Source: Bradyrhizobium sp. ORS 278 (GTDB lineage: Bacteria; Pseudomonadota; Alphaproteobacteria; Rhizobiales; Xanthobacteraceae). Taken from it: a stretch of DNA of 64,000 bases. Below are positions 52,139 through 61,719 of this stretch, in pieces; position 1 is the first letter of the stretch, and each line of letters starts with the position of its first letter. Both the position numbers and the translations under genes were made by a program. Where the stretch lies: NCBI RefSeq assembly GCF_000026145.1, contig NC_009445.1, positions 1,116,001 through 1,180,000 on the forward strand, read 5' to 3'. The notes beneath the pieces are model-generated. The model saw only the letters and a list, made by a program, of their open reading frames with translations. It did not search any database and was not told where the DNA came from.

Positions 52139-54124
52139 TCACGCCGCCTGGCGATCCGAGATCAGGGCCGTCAGGCGCGCGGTCTGCTCGTCGTTGAGCG
52201 TGAACTGCACCAGCGCCGTGCGATCGCCGACGCGGGTCACCGTGCCCGGCAGATCGGACACCATGCCGGCGATCGCCAGCGTGACGGGCGTGTTGACCGA
52301 TAGCCTCGTCGGAATCTGCTCGAGCAGCGCGCCGCCGAGCGACAGGTTGCGCACGGTCATGGCGATTGGCGCGCCATTCACCTGCAGCGTGCCCGGACGA
52401 TTGATGTTCAGCCGGGTCGACAGGCGGCGGTCGACATCGGCTGTCGAGGTTCGGATGACGCGCACCAGCTCTGTGCGCAGGCGCTGGACCTTTTCGGCGA
52501 CCGAGCCCGAGCCGTCGCGAATGTCGGTCGAGCGCCGGCCGGCCTCGCTGGCCTCGCGCGAGACCTCGGCGATCTGGCTCGCCACCTCGCGCGCCGCGGC
52601 CGAGGTTTCCTCGACGGTGCGCGAGATCTCGATGGTGACGCTGTTCTGTGCCTGGATCGCATCGGCGATGCCCGAGGACACCGCCTCGACGTTGCGGATG
52701 ACCTCGCCGATCGCGCCGATCGACGTCACCGAGGCGCGCGTCGAGTCCTGGATTTCGGCGATCTGCTGTGCAATCTCGCTGGTCGCCTTCGCGGTCTGCT
52801 CGGCCAGTGACTTCACCTCCGAGGCGACCACGGCGAAGCCGCGACCGGCTTCGCCGGCGCGGGCGGCCTCGATGGTGGCGTTCAGCGCCAGCAGGTTGGT
52901 CTGGCCGGCAATCTCACTGATCAGGCTGGTCACGGCGCCGACCTTGTCGGCGGCCTCCGACAGCTTCGCGATCGTCGCCTGGGCATCGGACGACGCGGAG
53001 ACCGCCTTGCGTGTCAGCTCGCGCGAGGAGTTCACCTGGGCCGAGATCTGAGAGATCGAGGCGGCCAGCTGCGAGGAGGCCTTGGCGACGGTCTGTGTCG
53101 TGGCGAGCGCCTGTTCGGCGGCGGCCGCGACGCTGCTCGAATTGCGCTCCAGGGTGAGCGCGCTGTCGGTCATCGATTTTGCATTGCTGGCCATCTGGCC
53201 GGTGCCCTCGGCGACCTCGCCGACGGCCCTGCTGGCCGCCTGCTCGACCGCCTCGGCCATCTCCTTCAGCGCCTTGCTCTTGATGCGCTCGGCCACCTGG
53301 CGCTGCTCGTCCTCGAGCATCGCGGTCTGCCGCGCCTTCTCCTCGGTCTTCAGCCGGAACTGCTCGATCGAGCGCGCCATGTCGCCGAGCTCGTCGCTGC
53401 GGGTCTGGCCCGGCAGCTTGATGTCGAAATTGCCGTGGCCGAGCTCGGTTAGCGCGCCGCTCATCGAAGCCAGGGCCGACGACATCCGCCGCGCGATGAT
53501 CAGCGTGATGGATCCGATGATCAGCATCACCAGGACTGCGGCGATGAACACGCCGCGCTTGCTCGCCCAGACCTGGGCTTCGAGATCATCGACATACACG
53601 CCGGTGCCGATGATCCAGCCCCACGGCTCGAAGCCCGCGACATAGGACATCTTCGGCTGCGGCGCCTCCTTGCCGGGCTTCGGCCACATGTAGTCGACGA
53701 CGCCGGCGCCCTGGCGCTTCACCACGTCGACCATCTCCACGAACAGCCGCTTGCCGTTGGGATCCTTATTCTCGGCGAGGCTCTGGCCGTTCAGCTCCGG
53801 CTTGATCGGATGCATGACCATCTTCGGACCCATGTCGTTGATCCAGAAGTAGTCGCCGCTGCCGTAACGCAGCTTGCCGATGCGCTCGGCGGCCTTCTTC
53901 TGCGCGGCCTCGGGCGCCACCTTGTCGCGCGCGATCGCGTCATATTCCTCGCGGGCAATGCTGACGGCGGTCTGCGTCAGATGCACCAGCTCGCTCTGTC
54001 GCTGGTCTCGCAATGCGGTTTCCAGATTCTGCGTCTGTGTCGCCGCGAGGCCTGCCAGCCCGCAGAAGGACAGACCGATGATCGCGTAGATGCGGAGCGC
54101 AAGCGAGAAACGCGGCTGAGCCAT
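52139..54124 (-). CDS. Methyl-accepting chemotaxis protein with Cache sensor and C-terminal PilZ domain
   Basis: With the ATG at 54124 the protein is 661 residues. Domains in order: membrane helix at about 12-32; single-Cache (sCache_2) sensor at about 35-185, with [20 protein letters not shown] and [12 protein letters not shown] seen in pieces; second helix at 190-212; HAMP; signalling hairpin with tip [19 protein letters not shown] near 415; PilZ at about 565-655. The PilZ carries the NLSLGG element (expected D/N-x-S-x-x-G) but its arginine motif is RLNINR, with four residues between arginines where RxxxR has three, so c-di-GMP binding is uncertain. A receptor-PilZ fusion would couple taxis to c-di-GMP. 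Confidence 0.9.
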   Translation of the reverse strand: MAQPRFSLALRIYAIIGLSFCGLAGLAATQTQNLETALRDQRQSELVHLTQTAVSIAREEYDAIARDKVAPEAAQKKAAERIGKLRYGSGDYFWINDMGPKMVMHPIKPELNGQSLAENKDPNGKRLFVEMVDVVKRQGAGVVDYMWPKPGKEAPQPKMSYVAGFEPWGWIIGTGVYVDDLEAQVWASKRGVFIAAVLVMLIIGSITLIIARRMSSALASMSGALTELGHGNFDIKLPGQTRSDELGDMARSIEQFRLKTEEKARQTAMLEDEQRQVAERIKSKALKEMAEAVEQAASRAVGEVAEGTGQMASNAKSMTDSALTLERNSSSVAAAAEQALATTQTVAKASSQLAASISQISAQVNSSRELTRKAVSASSDAQATIAKLSEAADKVGAVTSLISEIAGQTNLLALNATIEAARAGEAGRGFAVVASEVKSLAEQTAKATSEIAQQIAEIQDSTRASVTSIGAIGEVIRNVEAVSSGIADAIQAQNSVTIEISRTVEETSAAAREVASQIAEVSREASEAGRRSTDIRDGSGSVAEKVQRLRTELVRVIRTSTADVDRRLSTRLNINRPGTLQVNGAPIAMTVRNLSLGGALLEQIPTRLSVNTPVTLAIAGMVSDLPGTVTRVGDRTALVQFTLNDEQTARLTALISDRQAA

Positions 54125-54334
54125 GATGTATCCGGACAGGTGAGGAGCCAATTGCGAATAGTTTTAAAGAATCGCAGTTGATGCCCGGTTAAGTGCGCAT
54201 GGTAGCATCATGCCGAACAGACGTTGTCCGCCACGTAGTTCTACGGGATTTCAGCGCGGAACAGGGATCGCGGCAATGGTCCACGATGCCCCCGTGACCT
54301 CATCAGTCGCTTTGCCCTGCCGGCCGCATTGTCA

Positions 54335-56197
54335 TCAGGTGTTCGGAGTTGGCCTGATCAGATCCGCCGCAGCCTCGTCCTGCAGCCTTGCCACCAGATT
54401 GGCGCGGCGGGTGAGAACGGCGCGCTGATTGATGTAGCCCTTGTCGGTGATCTCGCCGGCATCGAGCGACGGCGGCTCGGCCAGCAGCAGCGCGCGTGTC
54501 GCATAGCGCGACGAGCCGACCGCCTCGGCGCGCAGCTTGGCCAGCCCCCGCGCGATCGCCTCGCGCACGGCAGGATGCGCGAGCACCTCGCCGATTGAAC
54601 ATGTGTCGGCCAGCGCTGCCTTGCTCCGGCATGCGATGATGTTCGGCACGATCAGGAAATGCACCTCGTCGGTGCCGTGGCCGGCGATGACGATGTCCTG
54701 TGCCAGCGGCGCCAGCGCAGCAATGCCGGCGACGCGCAGCGCGCCGACATTCACCCAGGTGCCGGAGGAGAGTTTGAAATCTTCGGTGATGCGGCCGTCG
54801 AAGAACAGGCCGGCTTCCGGATGATCGGGGTCGGCGAGCTTCACGGCGTCGCCGATCTTGTAGAAACCTTCCTCGTCGAAGGCGGCGGCGGTGATCTCCG
54901 GCGCCTTCCAGTAGCCCGGCATCACGTTGGGGCCGCGCACGCGCACTTCGAGCTTCTCGCCGGCGGGCACCAGCTTCAGCTCGGTGCCGGGGATCGGTAC
55001 GCCGATATTGCCGGCGCGCTCAGCGAAGAAGTGGCAGTCGGTGGCAAGCGGCGACGTTTCCGTGGCGCCCCAGGCCGACACCAGCGGCGCCTTCCGGCCG
55101 ACCGTGGCCAGGCTCATCTCGTTGAGCGCATCCCAGAGATTCTGCGGCAGCGCGGCGGCCGCATAGAGGATGCACTGCACGCCGGAGAAGAACTTTGTCC
55201 GCAACTCGTCGTCTGCCTTGAGCGCCGCGACCAGCATGTCGAAGCCGCGCGGGACGTTGAAATAGATCGTCGGCACCATGCTGCGGAGGTTGGCGAGCGA
55301 GGTCTCGAACAGGCCGGGCGCCGGCTTGCCGCCGTCGATATAGATCGAGCCGCCATGGGCGAGCACCAGATTGAAATTGTGGTTGGCCCCGAAGGTGTGG
55401 CTCCAGGGCAGCCAGTCGACGATGACGGGGCCGCCTTCGACCTCGCGCAGAAAGGTCCAGAGCTGGCCCTTGGCCTGCTGACTCATCGTCAGCATTCCGT
55501 GCGTGTTGATCACGGCCTTCGGCTGCCCGGTCGAGCCGGAGGTGAACAGCAGCTTTGCGATCGTATCGGGCGTCACCGCCGCGAAGGCTCGATCGACCTC
55601 GTGACCGGACTTCGTCGTCAGCAAGGCCTGCAGTGGCATCGCGCCGGAGCCCTCGCCATCGCCGCTGATGATCACAGCGCGATGCAAGCCTTCGATTGCG
55701 GCCAGCGCGCGGACGAAGGGGCCGTGCGCAGCGACGAAGATGGCGCCGGGATCGAGCAGCCGGATCATCGTCCTGAGCTTCTCATGGTCGGTCGACATCA
55801 GCGAGTAGGCCGACGAGATCGCGCAGACGGGGATGCCGACATGCTGCGCGGCGAGCGCCAGCACCGCATGCGCGATGCTGTTGTCGGAGAGGATCGCGAG
55901 CGGCCGCTCCGGCCCAAGGCCCTGCGCCAGCATCCAGGCCGCCGCGGCGCGCACCTGCGTCAGCGTCTCGCCGTAGGTCAGCCACGTCCAGGTGTCGCCG
56001 CGGCGCTCCGCCAGGAAGGTGCGGTCCGGCGCCTTGCGCGCCCACGTCTCCAGCCATTCGCCCGTACAGCGCGCAGAAGGCTCCAGCGGCATGCGCGAGC
56101 GCAGAATGATGGCGCCGTCGTCACGCTTCAGCGCGTCGATGGATGGCGCGGCGAACATCTCAGGCGCGGGATCTTGACGGCGCTCGGGGCTACCCAT
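54335..56197 (-). CDS. fcs: Feruloyl-CoA synthase
   Basis: The ATG at 56197, after GGGAGGCTTCTC, gives 620 residues, near the usual length for Fcs (about 620-630). It belongs to the AMP-forming acyl-CoA synthetases: LLFTSGSTGQPKAVINTHGM (P-loop, near residue 215), YFNVPRGFDML, WGATETSPLATDC and FFDGRITEDFKLSSGTWVNVG, seen as DGRITEDFKLSSGTWVNVG, typical of the Fcs branch. It activates ferulate, coumarate or caffeate as CoA thioesters. No enoyl-CoA hydratase or vanillin dehydrogenase gene is adjacent. A MarR regulator is divergent upstream. Confidence 0.88.
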   Translation of the reverse strand: MGSPERRQDPAPEMFAAPSIDALKRDDGAIILRSRMPLEPSARCTGEWLETWARKAPDRTFLAERRGDTWTWLTYGETLTQVRAAAAWMLAQGLGPERPLAILSDNSIAHAVLALAAQHVGIPVCAISSAYSLMSTDHEKLRTMIRLLDPGAIFVAAHGPFVRALAAIEGLHRAVIISGDGEGSGAMPLQALLTTKSGHEVDRAFAAVTPDTIAKLLFTSGSTGQPKAVINTHGMLTMSQQAKGQLWTFLREVEGGPVIVDWLPWSHTFGANHNFNLVLAHGGSIYIDGGKPAPGLFETSLANLRSMVPTIYFNVPRGFDMLVAALKADDELRTKFFSGVQCILYAAAALPQNLWDALNEMSLATVGRKAPLVSAWGATETSPLATDCHFFAERAGNIGVPIPGTELKLVPAGEKLEVRVRGPNVMPGYWKAPEITAAAFDEEGFYKIGDAVKLADPDHPEAGLFFDGRITEDFKLSSGTWVNVGALRVAGIAALAPLAQDIVIAGHGTDEVHFLIVPNIIACRSKAALADTCSIGEVLAHPAVREAIARGLAKLRAEAVGSSRYATRALLLAEPPSLDAGEITDKGYINQRAVLTRRANLVARLQDEAAADLIRPTPNT

Positions 56198-56407
56198 GAG
56201 AAGCCTCCGTCCCGTCGGAGGCTGCGCAAAAAAGAGGGCCGTTGGCCGATGCGACGTCCCGCGCGCCGATGCGGACCGTGCCGTGCACCGCTCTCTCGCG
56301 CCGCCGCATTGCCGTCGCAATGCAGGCAGCCGTCGTCGTCATTGACGGCATGGCTCCCCCTCCCACCTATATTGTTGTCCGCCAGACTAACAGAATAGTT
56401 GTGGTTT

Positions 56408-56434
56408 GCAATTATTGTGGGTGTGACCAATTGC
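56408..56434. promoter_or_regulatory. Possible MarR operator between fcs and its regulator
   Basis: GCAATT (56408-56413) and AATTGC (56429-56434) form a 6-bp inverted repeat with a 15-base spacer in the AT-rich part of the divergent region. An inverted repeat like this is compatible with a MarR-family dimer but is short. Confidence 0.3.
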
Positions 56435-56496
56435 GGCGGCTTGTGCGCGCGGCGGCGTCGGTCTAGGCAGGGGCGTCCGACATCAGCGAGAGCCCT

Positions 56497-56976
56497 ATGT
56501 CCAAGACCGCGAGCGCACGGGCGCAACGAGCCGGAGCCGCCCAGGACCCGAGGATTCGTCTCGGTGAGCTCGACAATCATCTCGGCTATTTCGTCCGCCG
56601 CCTGCAGCACTGGATCTTCCGCGACGTCAATGCGGCGCTTGCGCCGCTGGAGCTCGACGTCATTCTCTATTCGATCCTGGAAACGATCACGGCCAATCCA
56701 GGCGCGACGCAGATCGCGATTGCGTGCGCGCTCGGCATCGAGCGCGCACGCATGGTCGCGCTGCTCGACGAACTGCAGCAGGCCGGGCTGATCGTGCGCG
56801 AGCGCTCCGCGCTGGACCGCCGCGCGCATGCGCTCGACCTGACCCAGCGCGGCCGCATGATCCTGAAGAAGGCGAACGTCGCGGTTGCTGCGCACGAGAA
56901 GCGGGTGGCGCGCCGCCTCGGCGCCGAAAATTATCGCCGCGCGCTCGCGGCACTGGCGCAGTTCGAGGCGGACTAG
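56497..56976 (+). CDS. MarR family transcriptional regulator
   Basis: The 159-residue protein has the winged-helix layout of MarR: an N-terminal helix, ITANPGATQIAIACALGIERARMVALLDELQQAGLI, seen as TQIAIACALGIERARMV and ALLDELQQAGLI, and a wing ending in RSALDRRAHALDLT, the conserved D-x-R element. It is divergent from fcs with 299 bases between starts, which suggests it represses fcs and is released by a hydroxycinnamoyl-CoA ligand, as in related systems. This role is inferred. The gene is convergent with the EAL-protein gene. Confidence 0.85.
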   Translation: MSKTASARAQRAGAAQDPRIRLGELDNHLGYFVRRLQHWIFRDVNAALAPLELDVILYSILETITANPGATQIAIACALGIERARMVALLDELQQAGLIVRERSALDRRAHALDLTQRGRMILKKANVAVAAHEKRVARRLGAENYRRALAALAQFEAD

Positions 56977-57171
56977 ACGTATTTCTGAAGGCACTGTCGC
57001 GAGCCTCCCGCCGCAGCAGTGCGCAGCGGCCACACGCAGCCGGCACGCGAACGCGGTACTGACGCAAATCTATCTTAAGATATAGAAAAGAAAAGATGCA
57101 TCCGGAAGGTGTGGAGGGCTTCTCGCATTGCCGGCGTGGCTTTGCTCCCGCGCCCAGACCGATGAGCCGCC

Positions 57172-60051
57172 TCAGCTCGCCGCTTCCAGCCGCTCTTCCG
57201 TCAAGAGCCGCATCGCGGCGTCGGCGTCCATCGGCTCGCCGAAGGCGTAGCCTTGCGCGTATTCGCAGCCGAGCTGATAGAGCTCGACCGCATCGGAGTC
57301 CGTCTCCGCGCCTTCCGCCACCACGTCCATGCCGAGGTCGTGGGCCAGCGCGATGATCGATTTGAGGATCACCGGCCGCGTGCCGCGCGCGGTGGTGCGG
57401 ACGAAGGACTGGTCGATCTTCAAGGTGTCGAACGGGAAGCGCTGCAGATAGGCCAGCGACGAATGCCCGGTACCGAAATCGTCGATCGAGAGCCCGACGC
57501 CGAGCTCGCGGATGCGGGCCAGCATCTGCGCGGCGTGCTCGGGGTTCTCCATGACGAGCGATTCCGTCAGCTCGATCTTGAGCGAGCCGCGTGCCACCGA
57601 CGAGCGCGCCAGCACCGAGCGGATGTCGTGGATCAGGTCGTGGCGCAAGAGCTGCCGCGAGGAGACGTTGACGCTGGCGAAGATCGGCTCGCGCAGCCGC
57701 GTCGCGCGCTGCCACACCGAGAGCTGCCGCGCGGTCTGGTCGAGCACGAAGGTGCCGAGATCGACGATCAGGCCGATCTCCTCGGCGATGGTGATGAACT
57801 CGCTCGGCGACATCCGGCCGAGCTTCGGATGATCCCAGCGCGCCAAGGCCTCGAAGCCGGCGATCGAGCGATCCTCCAGCCGCACGATCGGCTGGTAGAG
57901 GATGGTGATCTCCTGGCGCTCGATCGAGCGGCGCAGCTCGCTTTCCAAGGTCAGCCGGTCGTTCTTGCGTGCGCGCATCGCCGGCTTGTAGACGTCGATG
58001 CGGTCGCCGCCGATGCGCTTGGAGTGATACATCGCAAGCTCGGCATCCTTGATGATGTCCTCCGACAGCTGCGTCTGCGGATCTGACAAAGCGAGCCCGA
58101 TCGAGGCGGTCAGGAAGATCTCGCGCTCGTTGAAGGCGATCGGCGCGCGGATGGTCTTGCGGATGGTCTCGGCGAACGCGGTGATGCGCGCGGGATCCTG
58201 TTCGGACAGCAGGATCAGGCCGAACTGATCGCCGGCCAGCCGCGCCAGCGTGTCGTGCGGCTTGAGGATCCGCGACAGCCGCCGCGCCAGCGTCAGCAAA
58301 ATGGAATCGCCGACCGCGATGCCGACGGAATCGTTGACCTGCTTGAAGCGGTCGAGATCGATCACCATCAGGGTCGGCCGCAGCGCCGGCATCGTCTTGG
58401 CGAAATTGGCCACCGCCGCCAGCCGGTCGATGAACAGCTTGCGGTTGGGCAGGCCGGTCAGATTGTCGTGCACGCTGTCGTGGAGCAGCCGCTCCTCGGC
58501 ATTCTTGAACTCGGTCACGTCGGTGAGCGTGCCGACGACGCGCGAGACCTCGCCGTCGGAGCCGACCACGGGCCGCGCCTTCAGCGCGAACCACATGAAA
58601 TGGCCGTCGGGCGTGCGCAGCCGGAAATCCTGCACCAGGCGGCCGCGGCGCTGGTCGAGCACGCTGTCGAGCGCGGCGCGGAAGCGGTCCTGGTCGAGCG
58701 GATGCAGCACCTCGAGCCATTTCGCGGCGGGGCCTTCCAGCGTGCCTCGCTTCAGGCCGAGCAGGCTTTCGGTCTCCGGGCTGGTGAACACCTTGTCGGC
58801 CGAGACGTCCCAGTCCCAGATCAGGTCGCCGGAGCCGGCCAGCGCCAGCGCGCGGCGCTCGACGTCAGAGACGATGCCGGTGGTGGCGCCGCCGCCGGCG
58901 AAAGCGTGCTGCATGACCGTGAAGCCGATCAGCATCACGATCAGCACGAGGCCGCCGAGCAACGCCGGACCGACGATGTCGTTGGTGACCTGGCCGGCGA
59001 CCGTCATGCTGGCGGCGCCGACCCACACGGTCAGCAGGAACCAGGTCGGGATCAGCAGCACCGCGCGATCAAAACCGTGGCTGGAGAGATAGACGATCAG
59101 CGCAAAGCCGACGACGGCGATCAGGAGCAGCGAGATGCGCGCGATGCCGGAGGCGACCGCGGGATCGAACAGCGCCACCGCGACCAGCGAGCCCAGGAAG
59201 AACAGCCAGCCCAGCGTGATGTGCGAGTAGCGCACATGCCAGCGCGACAGATTGAGATAGGCGAACAGGAACACCAGCAGCGTGGCCGCGAGGATCGCCT
59301 CGCCGGAGGCGCGCCAGACGCGCTCGGCGTTGTTCGACATGTCCAGGACCTTGCCCCAGAAGCCGAAGTCGACGCCGATATAGACCAGCACCGCCCAGGC
59401 CAGCGCCGCGGCGGCCGGAAACATGATGCTGCCCTTCACCACGAACAGGATCGTCAGCACCAGCGCCAGGAGGCCTGAGATGCCGATCACGATGCCCTGG
59501 TACAATGTGAACGAGTTGACCTTGTCCTTGTAGGCTTCCGGCTCCCACAGGTAGAGCTGCGGCAGCTTGTCGGTGCGCAATTCGGCAACGAACGTCACGA
59601 CCGAGCCGGGATCGAGCGTGACGCGAAAGACGTCGGCGGTCGGGCTCTCCTGCCGCTCCGGCAGGTCGCCAATCGAGGGCGTGATGGTGGCGATGCGCGA
59701 AAGGCCGAGATCGGGCCACAGCACGCCGGAGCCGACGACGCGGTAGTGCGGCGCCACGATCAGGCGGTCGAGCTGGTCGTCCGTGTTGTTGGCCAGCGCG
59801 AATACGATCCAGTTCTGGCCGCCCTCGCGCGCGCGCACCTCGATGCGACGGACGATGCCGTCGGTGCCGGGCGCGGTGGAGACCTGGATGCGATCGTTCT
59901 CGCTGCGCTGGTGATCGAGGATGCCGGTCAGGTCGATCGCGGGCGCGTCGCTGCGAACGCTGACGGCGTCAACGGCCTGAGCGGGGGCAACGGCACCACA
60001 CATCACGAGGCCTAGCGCCACCAAGGACGCCAGGCACCTGACCAGACGCAA
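57172..60051 (-). CDS. 7TM-PAS-GGDEF-EAL protein with degenerate GGDEF
   Basis: A TTG at 60051 has GGAGATTTGACA at the right distance; it gives 959 residues and a clean signal peptide (LVRCLASLVALGLVMC...AQA). A TTG at 60078 is the alternative. Domains: periplasmic beta-rich (7TMR-DISMED2-like) at about 25-170, seven membrane helices at about 184-380, PAS at 400-514, GGDEF at 524-687, EAL at 704-947. The GGDEF motif is AGDQF (near residue 605) and the inhibitory RxxD is KPHD, so cyclase activity is unlikely. The EAL core is complete: GFEALARWDHP, NVSSRQLL, ELTESLVME, DDFGTGHSSLAYL, KIDQSFV and VAEGAET. It should be a phosphodiesterase. Confidence 0.9.
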   Translation of the reverse strand: MRLVRCLASLVALGLVMCGAVAPAQAVDAVSVRSDAPAIDLTGILDHQRSENDRIQVSTAPGTDGIVRRIEVRAREGGQNWIVFALANNTDDQLDRLIVAPHYRVVGSGVLWPDLGLSRIATITPSIGDLPERQESPTADVFRVTLDPGSVVTFVAELRTDKLPQLYLWEPEAYKDKVNSFTLYQGIVIGISGLLALVLTILFVVKGSIMFPAAAALAWAVLVYIGVDFGFWGKVLDMSNNAERVWRASGEAILAATLLVFLFAYLNLSRWHVRYSHITLGWLFFLGSLVAVALFDPAVASGIARISLLLIAVVGFALIVYLSSHGFDRAVLLIPTWFLLTVWVGAASMTVAGQVTNDIVGPALLGGLVLIVMLIGFTVMQHAFAGGGATTGIVSDVERRALALAGSGDLIWDWDVSADKVFTSPETESLLGLKRGTLEGPAAKWLEVLHPLDQDRFRAALDSVLDQRRGRLVQDFRLRTPDGHFMWFALKARPVVGSDGEVSRVVGTLTDVTEFKNAEERLLHDSVHDNLTGLPNRKLFIDRLAAVANFAKTMPALRPTLMVIDLDRFKQVNDSVGIAVGDSILLTLARRLSRILKPHDTLARLAGDQFGLILLSEQDPARITAFAETIRKTIRAPIAFNEREIFLTASIGLALSDPQTQLSEDIIKDAELAMYHSKRIGGDRIDVYKPAMRARKNDRLTLESELRRSIERQEITILYQPIVRLEDRSIAGFEALARWDHPKLGRMSPSEFITIAEEIGLIVDLGTFVLDQTARQLSVWQRATRLREPIFASVNVSSRQLLRHDLIHDIRSVLARSSVARGSLKIELTESLVMENPEHAAQMLARIRELGVGLSIDDFGTGHSSLAYLQRFPFDTLKIDQSFVRTTARGTRPVILKSIIALAHDLGMDVVAEGAETDSDAVELYQLGCEYAQGYAFGEPMDADAAMRLLTEERLEAAS

Positions 60052-60219
60052 TGTCAAATCTCCGCGTTCGACACCCAACCACAGCGAAACAGTTCAAACT
60101 TAAAGGCACGTTCGCAAAGAATTTGGAGCCGTTCCAGGCACGGTTCAGAGGTGCGCGATCATTGGCACGAAAGCGAGGAAAATCAAAGAGATTCCAAACA
60201 CACTCTGTTTAGAGGGCGC

Positions 60220-61218
60220 CTAGATTTCCAACACAATTTTGCCAATATGCTGGCTCGTCTCCATGCGCGCATGCGCTTTCGCTGCATCGCTGAGTTGAAA
60301 GGTCGAGTCCATCAACGGCTTGATGCGACCTTCGCGCAGGAACGGCATCACCTTGGCCTCAATGGCCGCCACCATCGCCGCCTTGTCCGCATTGCTACGG
60401 GGACGCAGGGTCGATCCGGTGTGGGTGAGGCGCTTCACCATCAGTTTGACGAAGTTGACCGTGGCCTTGGGGCTGCCGAGGAAGGCAATCTGGACGATGC
60501 GGCCGTCGGTCGCCGCCGCGTCGTAATTGCGCTCGATGTAGTCGCCGCCGACCATGTCGAGGATCACATTGGCACCCTTGCCGCCGGTGGCTTCCTTGAC
60601 CACGGCAACGAAATCCTCAGTCTTGTAGTTGATGGCCCGATCGGCGCCGAGCTTGACGCAGGCATCGGCCTTGTCCTGGGAGCCGACCGTCACGAGCACC
60701 TTGGCGCCGAACGCCTTGGCCAGCTGAATCGCCATGGTGCCGATGCCGGAGGATCCGCCATGCACGAGTAGTGTCTCGCCTTCCTTGAGGCCCCCGCGCT
60801 CGAACACATTGTGCCAGACGGTCATCAGCGTCTCGGGCAAGGCGCCTGCTTCCAGAATCGAGAGCGCCGGCGCTACTGTCATCGCCTGGGCGTCCTGTGC
60901 GATGCAATATTGCGCGTAGCCGCCACCGGCGACCAGCGACATCACGGTGTCGCCCAGCTTGTGCCGGACCGCGCCCTCACCGAGGGCCACGACTTCACCG
61001 GCGACTTCCAGGCCGGGCAGGTCGCTTGCGCCGGGCGGCGGCGGGTAGCTGCCGGAGCGCTGCGCGACGTCGGGACGGTTCACGCCGGCGGCTTTCACCT
61101 TGATCAGGATCTCGCCGGGACCGGGCTTCGGCACGGGCCGCGTCTCGGGCTTGAGCACCTCGGGCCCGCCCGGCTGGCTGATGGCGACCACGGTCATTTG
61201 CGCGGGCAGCTGTTCCAT
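60220..61218 (-). CDS. PIG3-type NAD(P)H quinone oxidoreductase
   Basis: The ATG at 61218, after GAAGGATTTCTC, gives 332 residues. It is a zinc-free medium-chain dehydrogenase/reductase: GEILIKVKAAGVNRPDVAQRSG, then YPPPPGASDLPGLEVAGEV, seen in parts, and the nucleotide-binding VHGGSSGIGTMAIQLAKAFGA. The pattern LVHGGSSGIGTMAIQ and the DLPGLEVAGEV phrase match the PIG3 (TP53I3-like) branch of quinone oxidoreductases. It reduces quinones or enones with NADPH. It is leftward, with DUF1192 divergent upstream. Confidence 0.9.
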   Translation of the reverse strand: MEQLPAQMTVVAISQPGGPEVLKPETRPVPKPGPGEILIKVKAAGVNRPDVAQRSGSYPPPPGASDLPGLEVAGEVVALGEGAVRHKLGDTVMSLVAGGGYAQYCIAQDAQAMTVAPALSILEAGALPETLMTVWHNVFERGGLKEGETLLVHGGSSGIGTMAIQLAKAFGAKVLVTVGSQDKADACVKLGADRAINYKTEDFVAVVKEATGGKGANVILDMVGGDYIERNYDAAATDGRIVQIAFLGSPKATVNFVKLMVKRLTHTGSTLRPRSNADKAAMVAAIEAKVMPFLREGRIKPLMDSTFQLSDAAKAHARMETSQHIGKIVLEI

Positions 61219-61306
61219 GAGAAATCCTTCAGGCGTGAACAACGGGCGGGTGCTGCGGCGTGCTTAAGCCAGCCCAGCCCCTGCTGGCAACCGGGAGAGG
61301 GCGAAG

Positions 61307-61498
61307 ATGGCAAACGAGGACGACGACCGGCCGCGTAAGGCGGCTTCGCACGAGATCGGCCAGGACCTGTCGATGCTCTCCGTCGAGGAACTGACCGGCC
61401 GCATCGCGCTCCTGCGTGGCGAGATCGAGCGGATCGAGCAGGCGGTGGCCAGGAAGCGCGCCTCGCGCGACGCAGCAGCCAGCATCTTCAAATCCTGA
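61307..61498 (+). CDS. DUF1192 protein
   Basis: The 63-residue protein has the DUF1192 pattern: an acidic start (MANEDDDRPRK), then a single coiled-coil helix with LSVEELTGRIALLRGEIERIEQAV, seen as LSVEELTGRIALLRGEIERI, and a basic end (RASRDAAASIFKS). The ribosome site GGGAGAGGGCGAAG is strong. The family is alphaproteobacterial, small and of unknown function, usually close to rcdA (DUF1465), as here. Confidence 0.88.
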   Translation: MANEDDDRPRKAASHEIGQDLSMLSVEELTGRIALLRGEIERIEQAVARKRASRDAAASIFKS

Positions 61499-61559
61499 AC
61501 TGGTTCCGCGGCACGTGAAAATACGGTCGGCCAGTGGCCGAGATGGCTAATGAAGTTTG

Positions 61560-61706
61560 AAAAATTCCTGCCATTTACGGTTGATTAAGCTTTCGCGTTT
61601 ACAACCGGTACCGTCCTCGTTTGGACACTGAGTGGCTCCTGTCCACTCTGTTTGACGCCTCCCTGTTATCAACTTCAAAGCCGCCGGCAACGGCGGCTCT
61701 TTTTTT
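61560..61706 (+). ncRNA. Candidate small RNA with CCUCC-bearing loops and a terminator
   Basis: Between DUF1192 and rcdA, three short stems precede a strong terminator: GTCC/GGAC (61613-61616, 61623-61626), GAGTGG/CCACTC (61630-61635, 61643-61648) with loop CTCCTGT, and TTGA/TCAA (61652-61655, 61669-61672) with a loop containing CCTCCC. Loops with CCUCC sequences, complementary to ribosome-binding sites, are a mark of alphaproteobacterial regulatory RNAs such as the CcsR and alpha-r14 types. The 5' end is not defined and no convincing promoter is seen. Confidence 0.45.
61679..61698 (+). terminator. Rho-independent terminator of the candidate small RNA
   Basis: AGCCGCCG (61679-61686) pairs perfectly with CGGCGGCT (61691-61698), loop GCAA, followed by C and a run of eight T. 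No coding gene ends within 180 bases upstream, so it should terminate a non-coding transcript. Confidence 0.85.
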
Positions 61707-61719
61707 GGCAGCACCGCTT

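Noticed and set aside
57071..57082. 12-bp palindrome TATCTTAAGATA between MarR and EAL genes
   Set aside because: The two genes are convergent there, so it is not positioned as an operator; a chance palindrome in AT-rich sequence is adequate.
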